From Cristatella mucedo (taxonomy: Eukaryota; Bryozoa; Phylactolaemata; Cristatellidae), in NCBI GenBank assembly GCA_009760855.2, contig WPIO01000001.1:20800501-20864500 (forward strand): 64,000 bases of DNA, read 5' to 3'. Below the pieces are notes generated by a model that was not told the origin of the DNA, searched no databases, and saw only the letters and a list, made by a program, of their open reading frames with translations. Positions within the stretch are counted from its first letter, which is position 1. Each line of letters starts with the position of its first letter. Both the position numbers and the translations under genes were made by a program. This document shows positions 46,909 through 58,725 of this stretch, in pieces.

Positions 46909-47535
46909 GCTGGTGCAGAACTATGTAGCTAGGTTTGCCTGTCGTGAGCATCGCAGTTGCCACTGCACACCACCTCTCGCCGAGCTGCACTCGCCACCAG
47001 ATAAGCAACGGATTGACTTAGAAGTTTGGCCAATCACATTTAGGCCCCTTCATTAGTTGGCTCCAGCCTACCTATTACATCTACTTCCTCACCAAGCTAA
47101 GGATTGGAAGACTCGCATTTCGGAATTACCTGTTTAGGTGTACCTAATTCAAACCTCAAATCTTTTGGAGTCCGTGCCTTTAGTTTGCATGCTGCCATAG
47201 CCTGGAACTCACTCCCTACTTTCGACACGACATCCCCTGAGTTAGCTGCATTTAAAAAGAAATTAAAAAAGCACCTATTTATGACAGCATTTAGTGGATC
47301 CCTGTGAATTGTCCTTTGTGTGCTTATGTGTGCTGACACGGTCGTATGCTGCCACTAACCACACTTGCAAGCTTATCGTGTGCATGTCATCCTAAGCATG
47401 TTATTCTTGTTGTTTATTGAGCATGCTGCTACTTACCGTTTGACCATGCTTCCTTTGCAGCAATTGTAAAACGCCCAGAAAGAGATTGAGTTCTCTGAGG
47501 GTGCTTTATCAAATGTATTATTATTGTTACTATTA
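46909..47535 (+). mobile_element. LINE-A, plus strand, 5'-truncated, head-to-tail with the previous copy
   Basis: Starts within the 'QNYVARFACREHRSCH' region and keeps NLKSFGVRAFSLHAAIAWNS and PELAAFKKKLKKHLFMTAF (frame 47104-47307). It then has the 3' UTR, a slightly mismatched hairpin and a TTATTATTGTTACTATTAT tail. Confidence 0.88.
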
Positions 47536-47559
47536 TGTGTGTGTGAACGCATGCTTACT

Positions 47560-47565
47560 TGTGTG

Positions 47566-47629
<64 letters not shown>

Positions 47630-47685
47630 TGAGTGAGTGTGCATAAGTGTGTTTGTGTGTGAATGCGTGCGTGCATGCATGTGTG

Positions 47686-47729
<44 letters not shown>

Positions 47730-47745
47730 ATTCTCTCTCTGTAAG
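47560..47745. repeat. (GT)n and (CT)n microsatellites
   Basis: GT tract to about 47640, GT-rich imperfect sequence, then a CT tract at 47688-47740. Confidence 0.97.
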
Positions 47746-48294
47746 TGTAATTAACTTGTGTTGCCTTAAATTCTGGGTGTAGTCATATGCATCTACCACA
47801 ATCGTCCACTGCAAGAAGCCAGAGCGATCACTGGACTCAAAAGCCGTCATTGACTTGAACACACAAGCAGCTCGTGACCTTGTGTCGGTGCAAGCTTGCA
47901 AGTTCAGCATCAAGCTATCCCGGCTCGCAGGGCACACTAATAGGCTTGGCTGAGAGTACCAATTAAATGAGATGCAAGCTGCCGGACGAATGCCGTTACA
48001 ACCCCTATGCAATTCTGCAGTGGAAGTGATGCTTAAACAATACATTGGTCCCATTGAAATGCTGTAGTTAGTTTAGTTTGCAGCTTCTTTTGTGCTAGCG
48101 TCCTCTTGAGACTGGCTCAATCCACTCCATACACAAGAAGTTCATTTACGTACCGATCCAGTACAAATAACACTTTAACTGCTTTCGCATTACCGGAAAT
48201 TCATTTTGGCTGCAGAAATTAGCCAAATGCCTGGCTCCATGTAACGTGGCGTCAACATGTCATGCATGGATAGACTTCTATGATTCCCTGTAAG

Positions 48295-48515
48295 GTTTAA
48301 ATACATACCGCCGGTTCACAGGGAATGATCGGCAATGGAATCCAGACATTAAAGTAACATCTACATGCAGAACTATCAGATCGCCTTGCACCGTCACAAT
48401 TGCTTTCGACAGCCCAGAACCGGATTTTGGTTATTCAAGCTACTCTGTCAGCCTTCAGAACAGAAATATGAGTTACATCAGATACAGCAGCGTTGTTTCT
48501 CACCAGCAAGGAGAG
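48295..48515 (+). CDS. IL-17-receptor-like gene 2: D2 cassette 2, exon A
   Basis: The text FTGNDRQWNPDIKVTSTC is followed by TVTIAFDSPEPDFGYSSYSV and SLQNRNMSY. This repeats the 'W.P.i.v', 'v.i.F..p.pdfgy.sY.V' pattern of exon 34796 and of IL-17 receptor D2. With the acceptor at TGTAAG (48294) the exon is 221 nt, phase 1 to phase 0, identical to cassette 1. An alternative acceptor, TTCACAG at 48321, has the same phase. The donor GAG|GTCAGA is weak. Directly upstream in the same frame, 48216-48290 is open and Cys-rich (CLAPCNVASTCHAW) behind a good acceptor, but a TAA at 48291-48293 separates it. Confidence 0.75.
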
Positions 48516-48721
48516 GTCAGAATTTATTTTCATTGAATGTTGTGTTCTAGTACTGAGGCAGTTTGAGCTCTGTGCATTTTGCCTTACTTGTTCGTTCTAC
48601 AACCACATTGACCAGAGCAGGAGTAGGTCAAAGTTAATTATGCATGTCTATTAACTCTTAATTTTTTCTTGGATAAATGACAAGAAAGTGTAACCAATTC
48701 AGTCTACTTTCTCGTTTATAA

Positions 48722-51190
48722 TGATAAGAATAATATTAATACACTTAATAATGCTTTCTTTAAGAACTTAATCTCTTTCTAAGTGCTGAACAATTGCTGC
48801 AAAGAAAACACGATCTAGTGGGGAGTGGAAATATCATACTAGATAAACAACATGAATAACATGGTTAGTGGTGACATGCGCAAGGTCAGCATGCAGGTTT
48901 GGTTAGTGCCAGCATGCACAGTGTCAGTATGCACAAGCACATAAAGGATAGATCACGGGACCTACTAAATGCTGTCATAAATAATTGCATTTTTAGCTTA
49001 TTTTTTAATTTGGTCAAGTATGGGGATGTCGCGACATAAGTCGGGAGTGAGTCCAGGCTTTGGGAGCATGCCAACTAAATGCAAGACCTCCAAAGGATTT
49101 GAGGTTTGAAGGCGGTATAGATAAACAGTTGGGCTCCATAAAGCACGTCATACGATGCTTAGCTTGGTATGGGAATAGATCTAATAGGTAGGCTGGAGCC
49201 AAAGAATGAAGGGACCTAAAAGTGATTGACAAAACCTAGAAGTCGATCCGTTGCTTGACTGATAGCCATCAGGTCGGCAAGATATGTTGTGACGTGGCAT
49301 CTGCGACTCTCACGACAGCCCAGCCTTACTGCCGAAGTTTGCACCAGCTGTAAGCACCCGGTTGCATTTGCCGGACGGCCAGCAAGCAGTGATTTAAACA
49401 AGTCAAGTCGGGATGGCATAAATGCACTGACCAACTCAGATGTTGTATCCCTATCAAAACAAGCCCAAATTTTACCAATTTTGTGTAGCTGTAAGTAGGC
49501 AGACTTGATTCTGGAGCTGATGAGGTCGTCAAACGAAAGGTCACTTTGGAACATAAAAACCTAGATTGTGTGCAGATTCATCAGGCGATATGCTGGCAGA
49601 GCTGATATTTTGCATAAGTCTTTCTAGTTTCACAATCACACTTTGATTGCCCATAATTCAAGTTAGTTGTATCATTTAATTTGAGAAAATGTGCCTCTAT
49701 CAACGTGTGGATATCATCAATGCATGCAGTAAGGGAGTTGAGAGAATTCGACAGGCTCAAAGGCTGGGAGTGATCAAAGCAAAAGTACAACTGAGTACAT
49801 CCGCATAGACGTGAAAGCCTAGATAGCTCGGCAATCACATCGACAAGAGGGAGAGTAAAAACCTAGAACGGAGCACGGAAGTATCCAATATTTCAAGGGT
49901 ACCTCGAAAAATCTACGTCCTTTCACGTCAATACTCTGAAGTTTCCAACTGAGATAGGACTTGAACCATTGCATAGCAGTTCCAGTGATGCCTATGCGAG
50001 ATGAGCAATGCAAAAGATGGACTTTGTGATCGATAGTATCAAAAGCAGCCGAAAGATCGAGCAAAGCAAGCACAGACACTCTACTCATGTCTGAATTTCC
50101 TAAGTAGTTCGTTGTATACCCTAAGCATTGCTGACTCTGTGGAGTGATTAGCTCTAAAGCCAGACTGGAACTTACTAGCAAGGTTTAAAGTTTCGATATA
50201 TGAGCTCAACTCGTCTGCTACGACTCGTTCCAGTATCCTTGATAGGAATGGTAGACGGGAGACTTGGTGGTACTTGCTCAAGTTGGTCTTGTTTCTCTTT
50301 CTTGAGAAGTTGTTAGGCAGCAGCAGACCAATGCAGGATAGTGGAAACATGGTCCAAAGCACTTGCTGTCTTCTGTGACTGGGATATGAACTTCAGGACA
50401 AGATCACTAGTGACCTGTTTATGAGCAGACATCGAAGTGCTACAAGGAATCGAGAGAAAACATTCAAGTGGGATGCTGCCATCGCTGGGATGGACTCCCT
50501 GATCTTGTCTAATATCCGGATAAAAAGCTTGAGAATCGATCAGCTAGATTATCACAGGTATCATCCGGTAACGAGCAAACCTGGGAGCGGTTGAGAAGGT
50601 GGCTGATCCTTGACACCAGCATTTTCGGATTGTGCATATTTGATTCTACGATGTTTTTATAGAAGCTAGACTTGGCCTTTGCTAGAATCAATTATTACGA
50701 CCTGCCGTAGTCCTCATATACCTGTTGATGGACAATCCTGATCTTTAGTATGCTTTTTCGACCTTGTGCTTAGTAGAGCTAGAATGTTTAATGTCTGAAG
50801 TAAACATAGGCTGTCTATGCGAGGGCACACTTTGTAGGCTGAACGAGATCTGCATGGGGTCAGATAAGCAGGTTGTGGTTATAATTGGTGATGACAAAGT
50901 GCAGTTGCATGAGAAAATTTGGTCGAGTGTGTGACCCTTGATGTGAGTAGGGTCATGCGTATAAGCAACAGGAGACAATGAGCGAGTCAATGGACGAAAT
51001 TCAGTGCTGAAGGCGTCAGATAAGTTATAAAAGTAAATTTTGAAATCACCCATAATAATGCACTTGTCCATAACGAGGAAGGATCGATTTCCTACACATA
51101 GAATCAAAATTGGATGCACAAATACCAATGTAAATGCACAGTATCTCATAGCAATTACATGCTGCCACTTATATGACTGGTTTCGTATAA
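48722..51190 (-). mobile_element. LINE-A, minus strand, longest copy with endonuclease and reverse transcriptase
   Basis: Tail and degenerate hairpin at 48722-48800, then the C-terminal domain (49554-49216), the YADD region near 49800 and reverse transcriptase (50362-49819: LPFLSRILERVVADELSSYI, LLDLSAAFDTIDHKVHLLHC). Next come KSSFYKNIVE and the endonuclease end (51149-50745: CIIMGDFKIYFYNLSDAF, THDPTHIKGHTLDQIFS). GDFKI and GHTLDQIF match the 'GDfN'/'HtLDlif' motifs of APE-type endonucleases. Frames are broken by several stops. It sits in the intron between cassette-2 exons A and B. Confidence 0.88.
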
Positions 51191-52261
51191 CAGTGGCTCA
51201 TGAGGTGGTTGCCCTTGTGGAAGTCTCAGGGAGACAGCTGGTGAACGCGAGCGATTAACGAGACTCTCCCTTAACTACTCTCAAAGCGTATACATGTGAC
51301 AGCTTGATAAATCGCAGTAGATAACAAACGAAATACATCATGCTTTAGTGGCATGACTCTGCTCTGCCTCCGTGGCTTAATTATTGGCCACAGGTGAGGC
51401 ATGTATATTAGTGTTAGGGCGCTTTGCTAATTACGACAGTGGAAGCCTCAGGCCAACACAACCCCGGCGTATCGTCTGGTATGGCTTATATGGCAAGCCG
51501 TTCTTTCAAACTTGCTTCCAAGAAATCTTATTCACAAGCTTATTGCAGCCTCATTACTAGTGCTCTAGTGCTAAGTCTTATCGCGAAATAAAACGGTTAC
51601 TCTCTGGCTTGCATCTGTGTGAATAGTTAGGTCTAATGCAAGTTGGGCTGTAACAGGAATAACCGGTACTTGCCAGAATGCGTTTCGTTGTGTCACTGTC
51701 TCCTGATTCTCCAATAATGGCTCAAGTTATATTTGTTGTATCAGAAGTTTTTTAAGCATTATAGCAACGTGTATTTATGTCATTCCACATAGATTCTTTG
51801 CAGGCTATTGATTGCATAGATAATGTTTGGACACTGGCGAACAATTCTGTGTATTGCATCTTTTAGTGTATTTTAGCTAACATTTAAGTAAGTTCCATTA
51901 GCTTACTGGGTCATTCAATTGTAACAATATTATTTGCAGTCATTACAATAATCAAAGTAAAATTGTAGACAGCTTTCCAAGAGAACCTCAAATCTTTCTC
52001 GGCACTTTAAATGAAAATGAAGAATGATTTAGATGAAAATGAAGAATGTCAGTTAGCTATGACCTGCACTGTTTTATCGTTTACTAGAGCACAAAGAACG
52101 ATTCACGTGAATGGAATAGAGGCTGTGAAGAACAGATAGGCGTGAAGCTACTTTTTGGTCATCACATCAGAAAATATTCTTTTAGCATAACAAAACACAA
52201 AGTAGTGGCAAACCAGGCTAGATGTGTGGGTGATCATACCTCAATAGCCATTTTTTAAACA
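51191..52261. other. Intron of gene 2, unassigned
   Basis: No element or exon recognised. About 51365-51500 ('ctgcctccgtggcttaattattggcc') may be an old pol III-type repeat. Confidence 0.35.
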
Positions 52262-52435
52262 GTCTTAGCGGTTAATCCTGGGTATATCGCATGGCTCTAA
52301 CACAAGGGTAAGGTACTCGCTCTTCATGACCCAGGTGCCAGGATCAAGTTCTGTGTTGGGCGATCCTTTATTGGTCATTGCAAAGCTGATGATGCTGATG
52401 ATGCTGATGATGCTGATGATGCTGATGAGGCTCGA
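52262..52435 (+). mobile_element. tRNA-derived SINE, plus strand, with hexamer tail
   Basis: A-box-like ATGGCTCTAACACAAGGGTAAGG and B-box-like GGATCAAGTTC are followed by 'ggcgatcctttattg', shared (in reverse) with the copies at 37312 and 15898. It ends in a GCTGAT/GATGCT hexamer array (52386-52432), a plausible SINE tail expansion. The SINE head here lacks the strong GC palindrome of the other copies. Confidence 0.62.
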
Positions 52436-52582
52436 CTTCCGCTGCGACAGAAACGAAGATGTAAAATTAAGGGGTGAACATCGTGAATATCCCAACGGCC
52501 TAAATTCTAATACTTCACACAAGCCTACGCTGGCTTACCGCTTGGTTGTAGTATCGTCCTGCCACTCATTTTAAAGTCCCTT

Positions 52583-52748
52583 CTTTCTAATGCTCCAGCT
52601 TGCCAACAGATTTGGCTACCGTATGCACACAGAAAGCTGCTTAGGCTGTGAGTACTCTGGACAAAACTCTCCTGCGTAACACCCACATAGTCTTTATGGC
52701 TTTGTGGAGTTACAGACGGAAATTTAATTACATTACATTATATTAAGC
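52583..52748 (+). mobile_element. LINE-B solo 3' end
   Basis: 'ggctaccgtatgcacacagaaagctgcttaggctgtgagtactc' plus the 3' UTR ('gtaacacccacatagtctttatggctttgtggagttacagacgg') and an ATTAC tail. Directly after it, 52749-52870 looks like a decayed antisense LINE-A piece. Confidence 0.85.
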
Positions 52749-53099
52749 ACGCGAACTGAAGCCATGGTCCTAAGGGATTTGAAGCTCTGTCGAGGTACAA
52801 TCAAACATCCAGAGAGAGGAGTCAAGGTCAGAGGAGCATGGGTACAATGAGAAGCCTAACTACTAAGTACTTCAGATGGGCAAGCCGGAGCATTAGAAAG
52901 AATTGAAAGCCTTAACCTCACTGCAGTCTGACATCACCCCATTACTTGACTGCAAAAAGTTTAAAAAGAAGCTCTACTGGTTCCTTGCGGAAATTACTCG
53001 GTCAGCACTAATCGTCGTTTGTATACTTAAGCACCCTGAACTTGTTCATGATAATGGAAGACCAATTGACATTCTGCCTCTTCTGTGCACATACAATCT

Positions 53100-54845
53100 T
53101 CTAGAAATATAGACCCTATTCCCACTGTCCTGCTCCTACATTGCATTTATCTGCTGCTCCCATGCATAACTAAAATCATTAATATGTCATTAGCCTCAGG
53201 TCATGTCCCAGCACCTTTCAAAAAGCTGTACCCTGGCAATTTTTCGAGAAAGCAGCACTTGACCAAGAGAGCTTGAGCAACTACTGCCCAGTCTGCCTTC
53301 TACCATTCCTATCAAAGACACTGGAACGGGTAGTGGCGAACCATCTGAACCTATATATGGAAGCTTCAAGCCTTGCTAGTAAGTTCCGGTCTGGCTTTAG
53401 AGCTAATCACTCCACAGAGTCAGCATTGCTTAGGGCGTGCAATGACTACTTAGGAATGCAGACATAGTTAGAGTGTCTCTGCTTGTTTTGCTCGATCTGT
53501 CGGCAGCTTTTGATACTATCGATCACAAGGTTCTCCTTGAGCGCCTCTCATCTCGCCTGGGCATCACTGGCACTGCTCTGCAATGTTTCAGGTCCTATCT
53601 CAGTGGGAGACTCCCGAGTATTGACGTGAATGGCCAAGGGTCATCCGTGATACCTCTGAAATATGGGATACCTCAGGGTTCCATGCTAGGTCCGGTTTTT
53701 TTCACGGTTTATACTCTCCCTCTTGCTGATGTGATTGTCAAGCACAATCTCGGCTTTCACTTCTATGTGGATGACACTCAGTTGTACCTTTGCTTTGATC
53801 CCTCCCGTTTGCTGACATCCACACATAAACGGAACGTTTGCTGACATCCACACATGGATGGCAGCAAACGTTCCTAAACTAAATGATGACAAAACCAACT
53901 CACTAGTTAAACAAAACAAACTTAAAGTAAAACAGCTTAGTCCAGATGGCAGCAAATTTTCTACAACTAAACGATGATAAGACTAATTTACTATATATGG
54001 GCAAACCCATTGTGGTTCAGAAATTGGAAAGGCTGACCCTCAAAAATGGCTCTGCCAGCATATCTGTGGTTGAATCAGCTCGAAATCTAGGTGTCGTGTT
54101 CCAAAGTGACCTCTGGCTAGACAACTACGTCAGCTCCTCAGTTAAGTCTGCCTACTTTCAGCTACGTAACAATGCTGAAATTCGGGCTTCTATAGATAAG
54201 GATACCACATCTAAGTTGGTCCCTGCATTTCTGACATCCATTCTTGATTTCTGTAACTCACTGCTTGCTGGCCTACCGTCATGTGCAATCAGGCGATTAC
54301 AGACGGTGCCAAACTCTGCAGCTTGGCTCGTCCGTCGTGAGCGTCGCAGTTGCCACATCCCACCACTTTTCACCGACCTGCACTGGCCACTAGTCAAGCA
54401 ACGGATCGACTTCAAGGTCTTGTCGCTCACTCTTAGGTCACTTCATTATTTGGCTCCAGCCTATCTGTCAGAGGTACTCCCCCACCAGGCCAAGCCTCGT
54501 ACCACCTGCTTTTCGGAATCCAGAAGTTTACCAATACCTCGTACAAACCTCAAATCCTTAGGATACCTTGTATTTAGTTCGTATGCTCCCAAAGCCTGAA
54601 ACTTACTCCAGACTTTCGTCAGAACATCCCTTGACTTGACCACATTTAAAAAGAACTTAAAAAGACACCTAATTGGGACAGCATTTAGAGGGTTTCTTTG
54701 ATTCCATGCTCATGTGCTTATGGGGGCTGACACTGTACAGGCTGCCACTAACCACATTTGCATGCTGACCCTATTCATGTCAATCCTAGCCATGTTGTTA
54801 ATGTTGTTTATCAAGCATAATATTACTCGGCATTCAATCGCGTAT
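53100..54845 (+). mobile_element. LINE-A, plus strand, reverse transcriptase to C-terminus, internal duplication
   Basis: Frames in order: 53085-53276 (DPIPTVLLLHCI), 53273-53467 (LPFLSKTLERVVANHLNLYM), 53473-53844 ([37 protein letters not shown], with YADD changed to YVDD) and 53946-54599 (LERLTLKNGSASISVVESAR, NSAAWLVRRERRSCH). The 'gatggcagcaaa...aaatgatgacaaaac' segment occurs twice (53857 and 53944) around an 85-bp spacer. 'tttgctgacatccacacat' is also duplicated at 53807-53858. The copy ends in 3' UTR sequence without hairpin or tail. Confidence 0.88.
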
Positions 54846-55837
54846 TGATAAGTATTCCCGTGGTAACTCAGAGTATAAAGGCTCGATAATAAATATTGGC
54901 CGTTGACATGTATGTACACTCTTATATCTCCCAGTAAGGCAATATTGAAGCAATTGCAAGGCAGCTTCCAACATTCCCAGGCAAGATGGTAGGTAATTAA
55001 AAAGGAATCCGTGAATAATAGTAACCAAGTCGGCCTAGAGAGTCGGAAGATCCTGAAGAGAGATTCAACAAAAGTCAGCCTTCCTCAAAAGTCTTTTATA
55101 CACTCGTAACGGTTCCTTCTTTTTAAGTACTTGGCTTATTTTAGGTCTTACACCGACTTTATAAGGTTATTGTTGCTGAAGCTAATACTTTGCATGGCGC
55201 ATTCACTAGTTTTTTTGAAAAATAGGATGGTGTGTAAATACGACTTGGTACGTAGACTCTCTTCGGGATAGCTTGAACGTCGGTAATAATCCCACCCTGA
55301 GTACTTTTTGCATCAATGAGTTTATCCAGGCTTACGGTTCTCGGTTTGATGTTGAGGCGCTAAATCGTCCTCTGGATCTTTAGTTTAGGTGCATGCTTGT
55401 ATGTGGTGGATTTTTTTAGCTCTCACATTAGCACTTAGGTTTTGCAATGTCCGCTTTCTAGTATGCTCGTAAAGATGCTACGCCTGTCCTTAGCTTTGCC
55501 GGAGGGTTGCGACTCACAATAGTCCTTATATACCAACTTGTAGCCGATTGCGGCGTTGTCGTGCGATTAGTTCTCAAACTCGTATTTATTAGTCCTATGC
55601 CAGCTAGATGAATGCAATGCCTGCCACCGTTGAGTTGAATCTCGAGTCCACTCAGAGCTGCAGCTATCTTTACAAGCAATCAATGGACCTTGTACTTTGG
55701 GAAAATATGGGATACATGAGAATTAAGTCAACAGAAAGAAAACAAGCTGATTGCACTCAGAGTACAGAAAAACTCGTAAAGCTATGTAAGCCGCATTTTG
55801 AAGGACTCTCTGCTTGTCATTATACATGGCTAGATGT

Positions 55838-56552
55838 AATAATAATATTAGTAAGGCACACGATAAAGCGCCCTCAGAGAACTCAATCTCTTTCTAGGCC
55901 CTTTACAATTGCTGCAAAGGGAAACGCGATTGAATGCCGAGTAATATCATGGTTGATAAACAACATAAACAACATGGTTAGTGTTGACATGAACAGGGTC
56001 AGCATGCAAATGTGGTTAGTGGCAGCCTGTACAGTGTCAGCCCCCATAAGCACATGAGTGTGGAATCAAAGGGACCCACTAAATGCTGTCCCAATTGGGG
56101 GTCTTTTTAAGTTCTTTTTAAATGTGGTCAAGTCAGGGGATGTTCTGACAAAAGTCGGGGAGTGATTTCCAGGCTTTGGGAGCATACGAACTAAATACAA
56201 GGTATCCTAAGGATTTAAGGTTTTTACGAGGTATTGGTAAACTTTTGGATTCCGAAAAGCGGGTTGTACGACTTGGCCTGGTGGGGCAGTAGATCTGAAA
56301 GATAGGCTGGAACCAAAGAATGAAGTGACCTAATAGTTAGCGACAAGAGCTTGAAGTCAATCCGTTGCTTGACTGGTGGCCAGTGCAGGTCTCCGAGAAG
56401 TGGTGTGATGTGGCAACTGCAACGTTCACGACAGACGAGCCTAGCTGCAGAGTTTGGCACCAGCTGTATTCGCCTGATTGCACATGCCGGTAGGCCAGCA
56501 AGTAGTGAGTTACAGAAGTCAAGACGGGATGTCACAAATGCGTTTACAGCCA
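55838..56552 (-). mobile_element. LINE-A, minus strand, 3' part
   Basis: AAT tail, hairpin ('aaagcgccctcagagaactcaatctctttctaggcccttt'), full 3' UTR and C-terminal coding region (56595-56224: [40 protein letters not shown]). One of the less diverged copies, but frameshifted and 5'-truncated. Confidence 0.88.
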
Positions 56553-57642
56553 CTAACGCCTTAGGGTCGTTATTTTTTGCAAAGAAGACCATCAATTTTT
56601 GGGTTAGGATTTAACTCTGTCTTACCAAGTTAATGTGAGCTTCTATTTGAATAGACTACTTTACACTAGTTTTTAAATATAACTGAATCTTCTGGCTTTC
56701 AAGCAATCTAAATGAAATAATTAAGTTTCAACTTTGCTGAGGAAGTCTAGACAATATATAACAGTAAGTTCAGGCAATCCTTTAGCATTGTACTGGCTTT
56801 CTGCAATTTAGTATCCTTAATTACCTCTCCCTACGTGTTTCGACTTGTGATGGTTATGGCTTCACAGACCATTTTACATCACTACTTAATTGCACCTTTT
56901 CCACGAAGGCTGCTGTTAGACCGACAAAGCAGACATAGCTGTGCGCATGCGTTTTTTGCAAGCTTTGCTCACGAATGAAATTACATGGCAACCTCTGTGT
57001 ACGAATGAGCTAATCTTGATACCTAGTGGAAATACAACGACTTTAGCATCAATGCTAATACATGTTCTGTATCTCATAATCTGTATCTAATACATGCAAG
57101 CTCACTCTACTACTAGGTCCCACATTGAGACTAAAGCTTTTTTTTATGGCTACGTTATTTGTATCCTTGTGTTCAATTCAACTGTATTACCTCTGCCACT
57201 GTAAGTATAGTTCAGCAGGTATGAAGTTTGTCTGAATCAACTATAAAGATATTACGCAATAGCTCTAGAATGACAAGTTCCTCTCCAGGAAAATTGACTA
57301 TACCGCTGATCCTGAGGGTCTCTGTATAAACAGGTTTCAGAATCAATTAGAAGATTTAAGTTTGCACAAAGAAAGAAGCTTGGCTGCTACATCTGGAAAC
57401 CAAAAGCCTGAACGTGGATAATGTGCATCTCTTCACTGTAGATTTTAACTCACCGTATTTTTGTCAACGAGTTTTACGTTAGAGCTGCAGAACTTTGCTC
57501 GTTGCGTCTTTTCTTCAGCTGTTCTCATTTAGTCGCAAGCTGACCATTTATTAGTCCGCGAAATCTGTAAGCACGTGACAGTGTCTATAAATTGTACGTT
57601 TCTTTTTGGAATACCTTCCGAGAGTCTTCTACTAATTTTCAG
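56553..57642. other. Intron of gene 2, unassigned
   Basis: AT-rich, with no element or exon that I can support. Confidence 0.35.
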
Positions 57643-57696
57643 GTTGCTCCTTTAATGGATTTTCGTGAAGTCCTGTCAGGATCATACAAGTTGCTC
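57643..57696 (+). CDS. IL-17-receptor-like gene 2: D2 cassette 2, exon B (54 nt)
   Basis: Acceptor TCTACTAATTTTCAG, donor CTC|GTGAGT, 54 nt, phase 0 to phase 0. It encodes VAPLMDFREVLSGSYKLL, with the 'f..vl.GsY.l' turn expected at this point of D2. Length and phases equal exon B of cassette 1 (42433). The preceding exon (end 48515, phase 0) and following exon (57811, phase 0) fit. Confidence 0.8.
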
Positions 57697-57810
57697 GTGA
57701 GTCAGTTTCACTGTATCATCATGTTGCTTAGACTGGCCTCTCAAGTCAGAATGCGACTGTGTATAGATTTTGTTGACACTACGTAAATGAACAGTTCACA
57801 TTATCTTCAG

Positions 57811-57874
57811 GTTCTACCTCAAGGTAATTGCCCTTTATGGAATACATCGATCGAGCGGAAGGTTGACGTATTTT
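57811..57874 (+). CDS. IL-17-receptor-like gene 2: D2 cassette 2, exon C
   Basis: Acceptor CACATTATCTTCAG, donor TTTT|GTAAGT (full consensus), 64 nt, phase 0 to phase 1, only 114 bp after exon B. It encodes VLPQGNCPLWNTSIERKVDV and one more Phe. Joined to exon B it reads GSYKLL-VLPQ, the 'GtY.v.v.P' strand. The NTS site fits an ectodomain. An internal donor (CAAG|GTAATT, giving 13 nt) has the same end phase, so either form is possible. Confidence 0.72.
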
Positions 57875-58362
57875 GTAAGTAAAGCTGTTTAGTATTAGCT
57901 ATGTGCATAAGGTTTGCATAATTTATAAAACATCAAGCTAATGAGGTGTTAGCGTCAGAGCTGAGTAAAGCTGTGCACTGTTGGCAACCATTTTTTGATA
58001 CAAATAAGTCAGAGCCCGGCAATTGAGGTAAATTGATAGTCAAGAACACCTGCAGAGAATTGTAAAGACTACCAATCAATCAGCACGTGTCATGCTCATT
58101 TCTGAGCTGTGAGGACTGCTTCTTACCAAGATATTACATTATAATTAGCTGCCCAGCCTACAATCGCTAACAACCTTAGCCCCTGGAAGCACGTAGTCCC
58201 AAAAAGCTAGCCTGCCATATTCTGACATGACTGGATCTATTGTAATGTATTTACTTTCGCCCACATCAAGGGAGCATCTCGCATTTGGCTGATTTTAGTG
58301 CTCCAAACGTGTCAATGTAATGTATGCTCGAACTACAAAAATTGTAACTGATCTTGTTTCAG

Positions 58363-58493
58363 CAATGCACACGGCTTTGAAAAAAAATTTGAACGAACTA
58401 AATCAGCTGAGTTATATGTCAATGAAATTCGCGTTGCAGATTCGTCTGATAACTCTTTTCCAGAAACACCGTCTGTTGGTGGATACCTTCAAG
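58363..58493 (+). CDS. IL-17-receptor-like gene 2: possible ectodomain exon, frame ambiguous
   Basis: Acceptor TGATCTTGTTTCAG and donor CAAG|GTAATT are good; 131 nt. Two frames are open. The phase 1 to phase 0 frame fits both neighbours and reads MHTALKKNLNELNQLSYMSM, then KFALQIRLITLFQKHRLLVD. The phase 2 to phase 1 frame reads NAHGFEKKFERTKSAELYVN, then EIRVADSSDNSFPETPS; it looks more like a receptor segment but does not fit the neighbours. The exon is therefore plausible, with the frame unresolved. It could also be an alternative or decayed exon. Confidence 0.45.
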
Positions 58494-58631
58494 GTAATTG
58501 ACTCTTTGCAACCTTTGTGAGCTCCTGTAGAACTTTACGCTAGCTTCCGTGCCAACTTCTCTAAACTTTTCGAGAATGAAAATGTCCAAGATTATACGAA
58601 ATCAACTTATGTTATTATAATCTTAGAATTA

Positions 58632-58725
58632 GCTAATAATATTGAAAATAATACATTTGATATAGTGCCCTCAGAGAACTCTACCTCTTTCTTGGCACTT
58701 TTCATTTGCTGCAAAGGAAGCTGTA
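58632..58725 (-). mobile_element. LINE-A solo 3' end with compensated hairpin
   Basis: AAT-type tail and 'agtgccctcagagaactctacctctttcttggcact'. The outer stem is AGTGCC/GGCACT where other copies have AGCGCC/GGCGCT, so pairing is kept. Confidence 0.78.

Noticed and set aside
48290-48321. A 32-nt mini-intron (GTAAGG...TTCACAG) joining 48216-48289 to 48322
   Set aside because: The removed length is not a multiple of three and the joined frame meets TGA at once.
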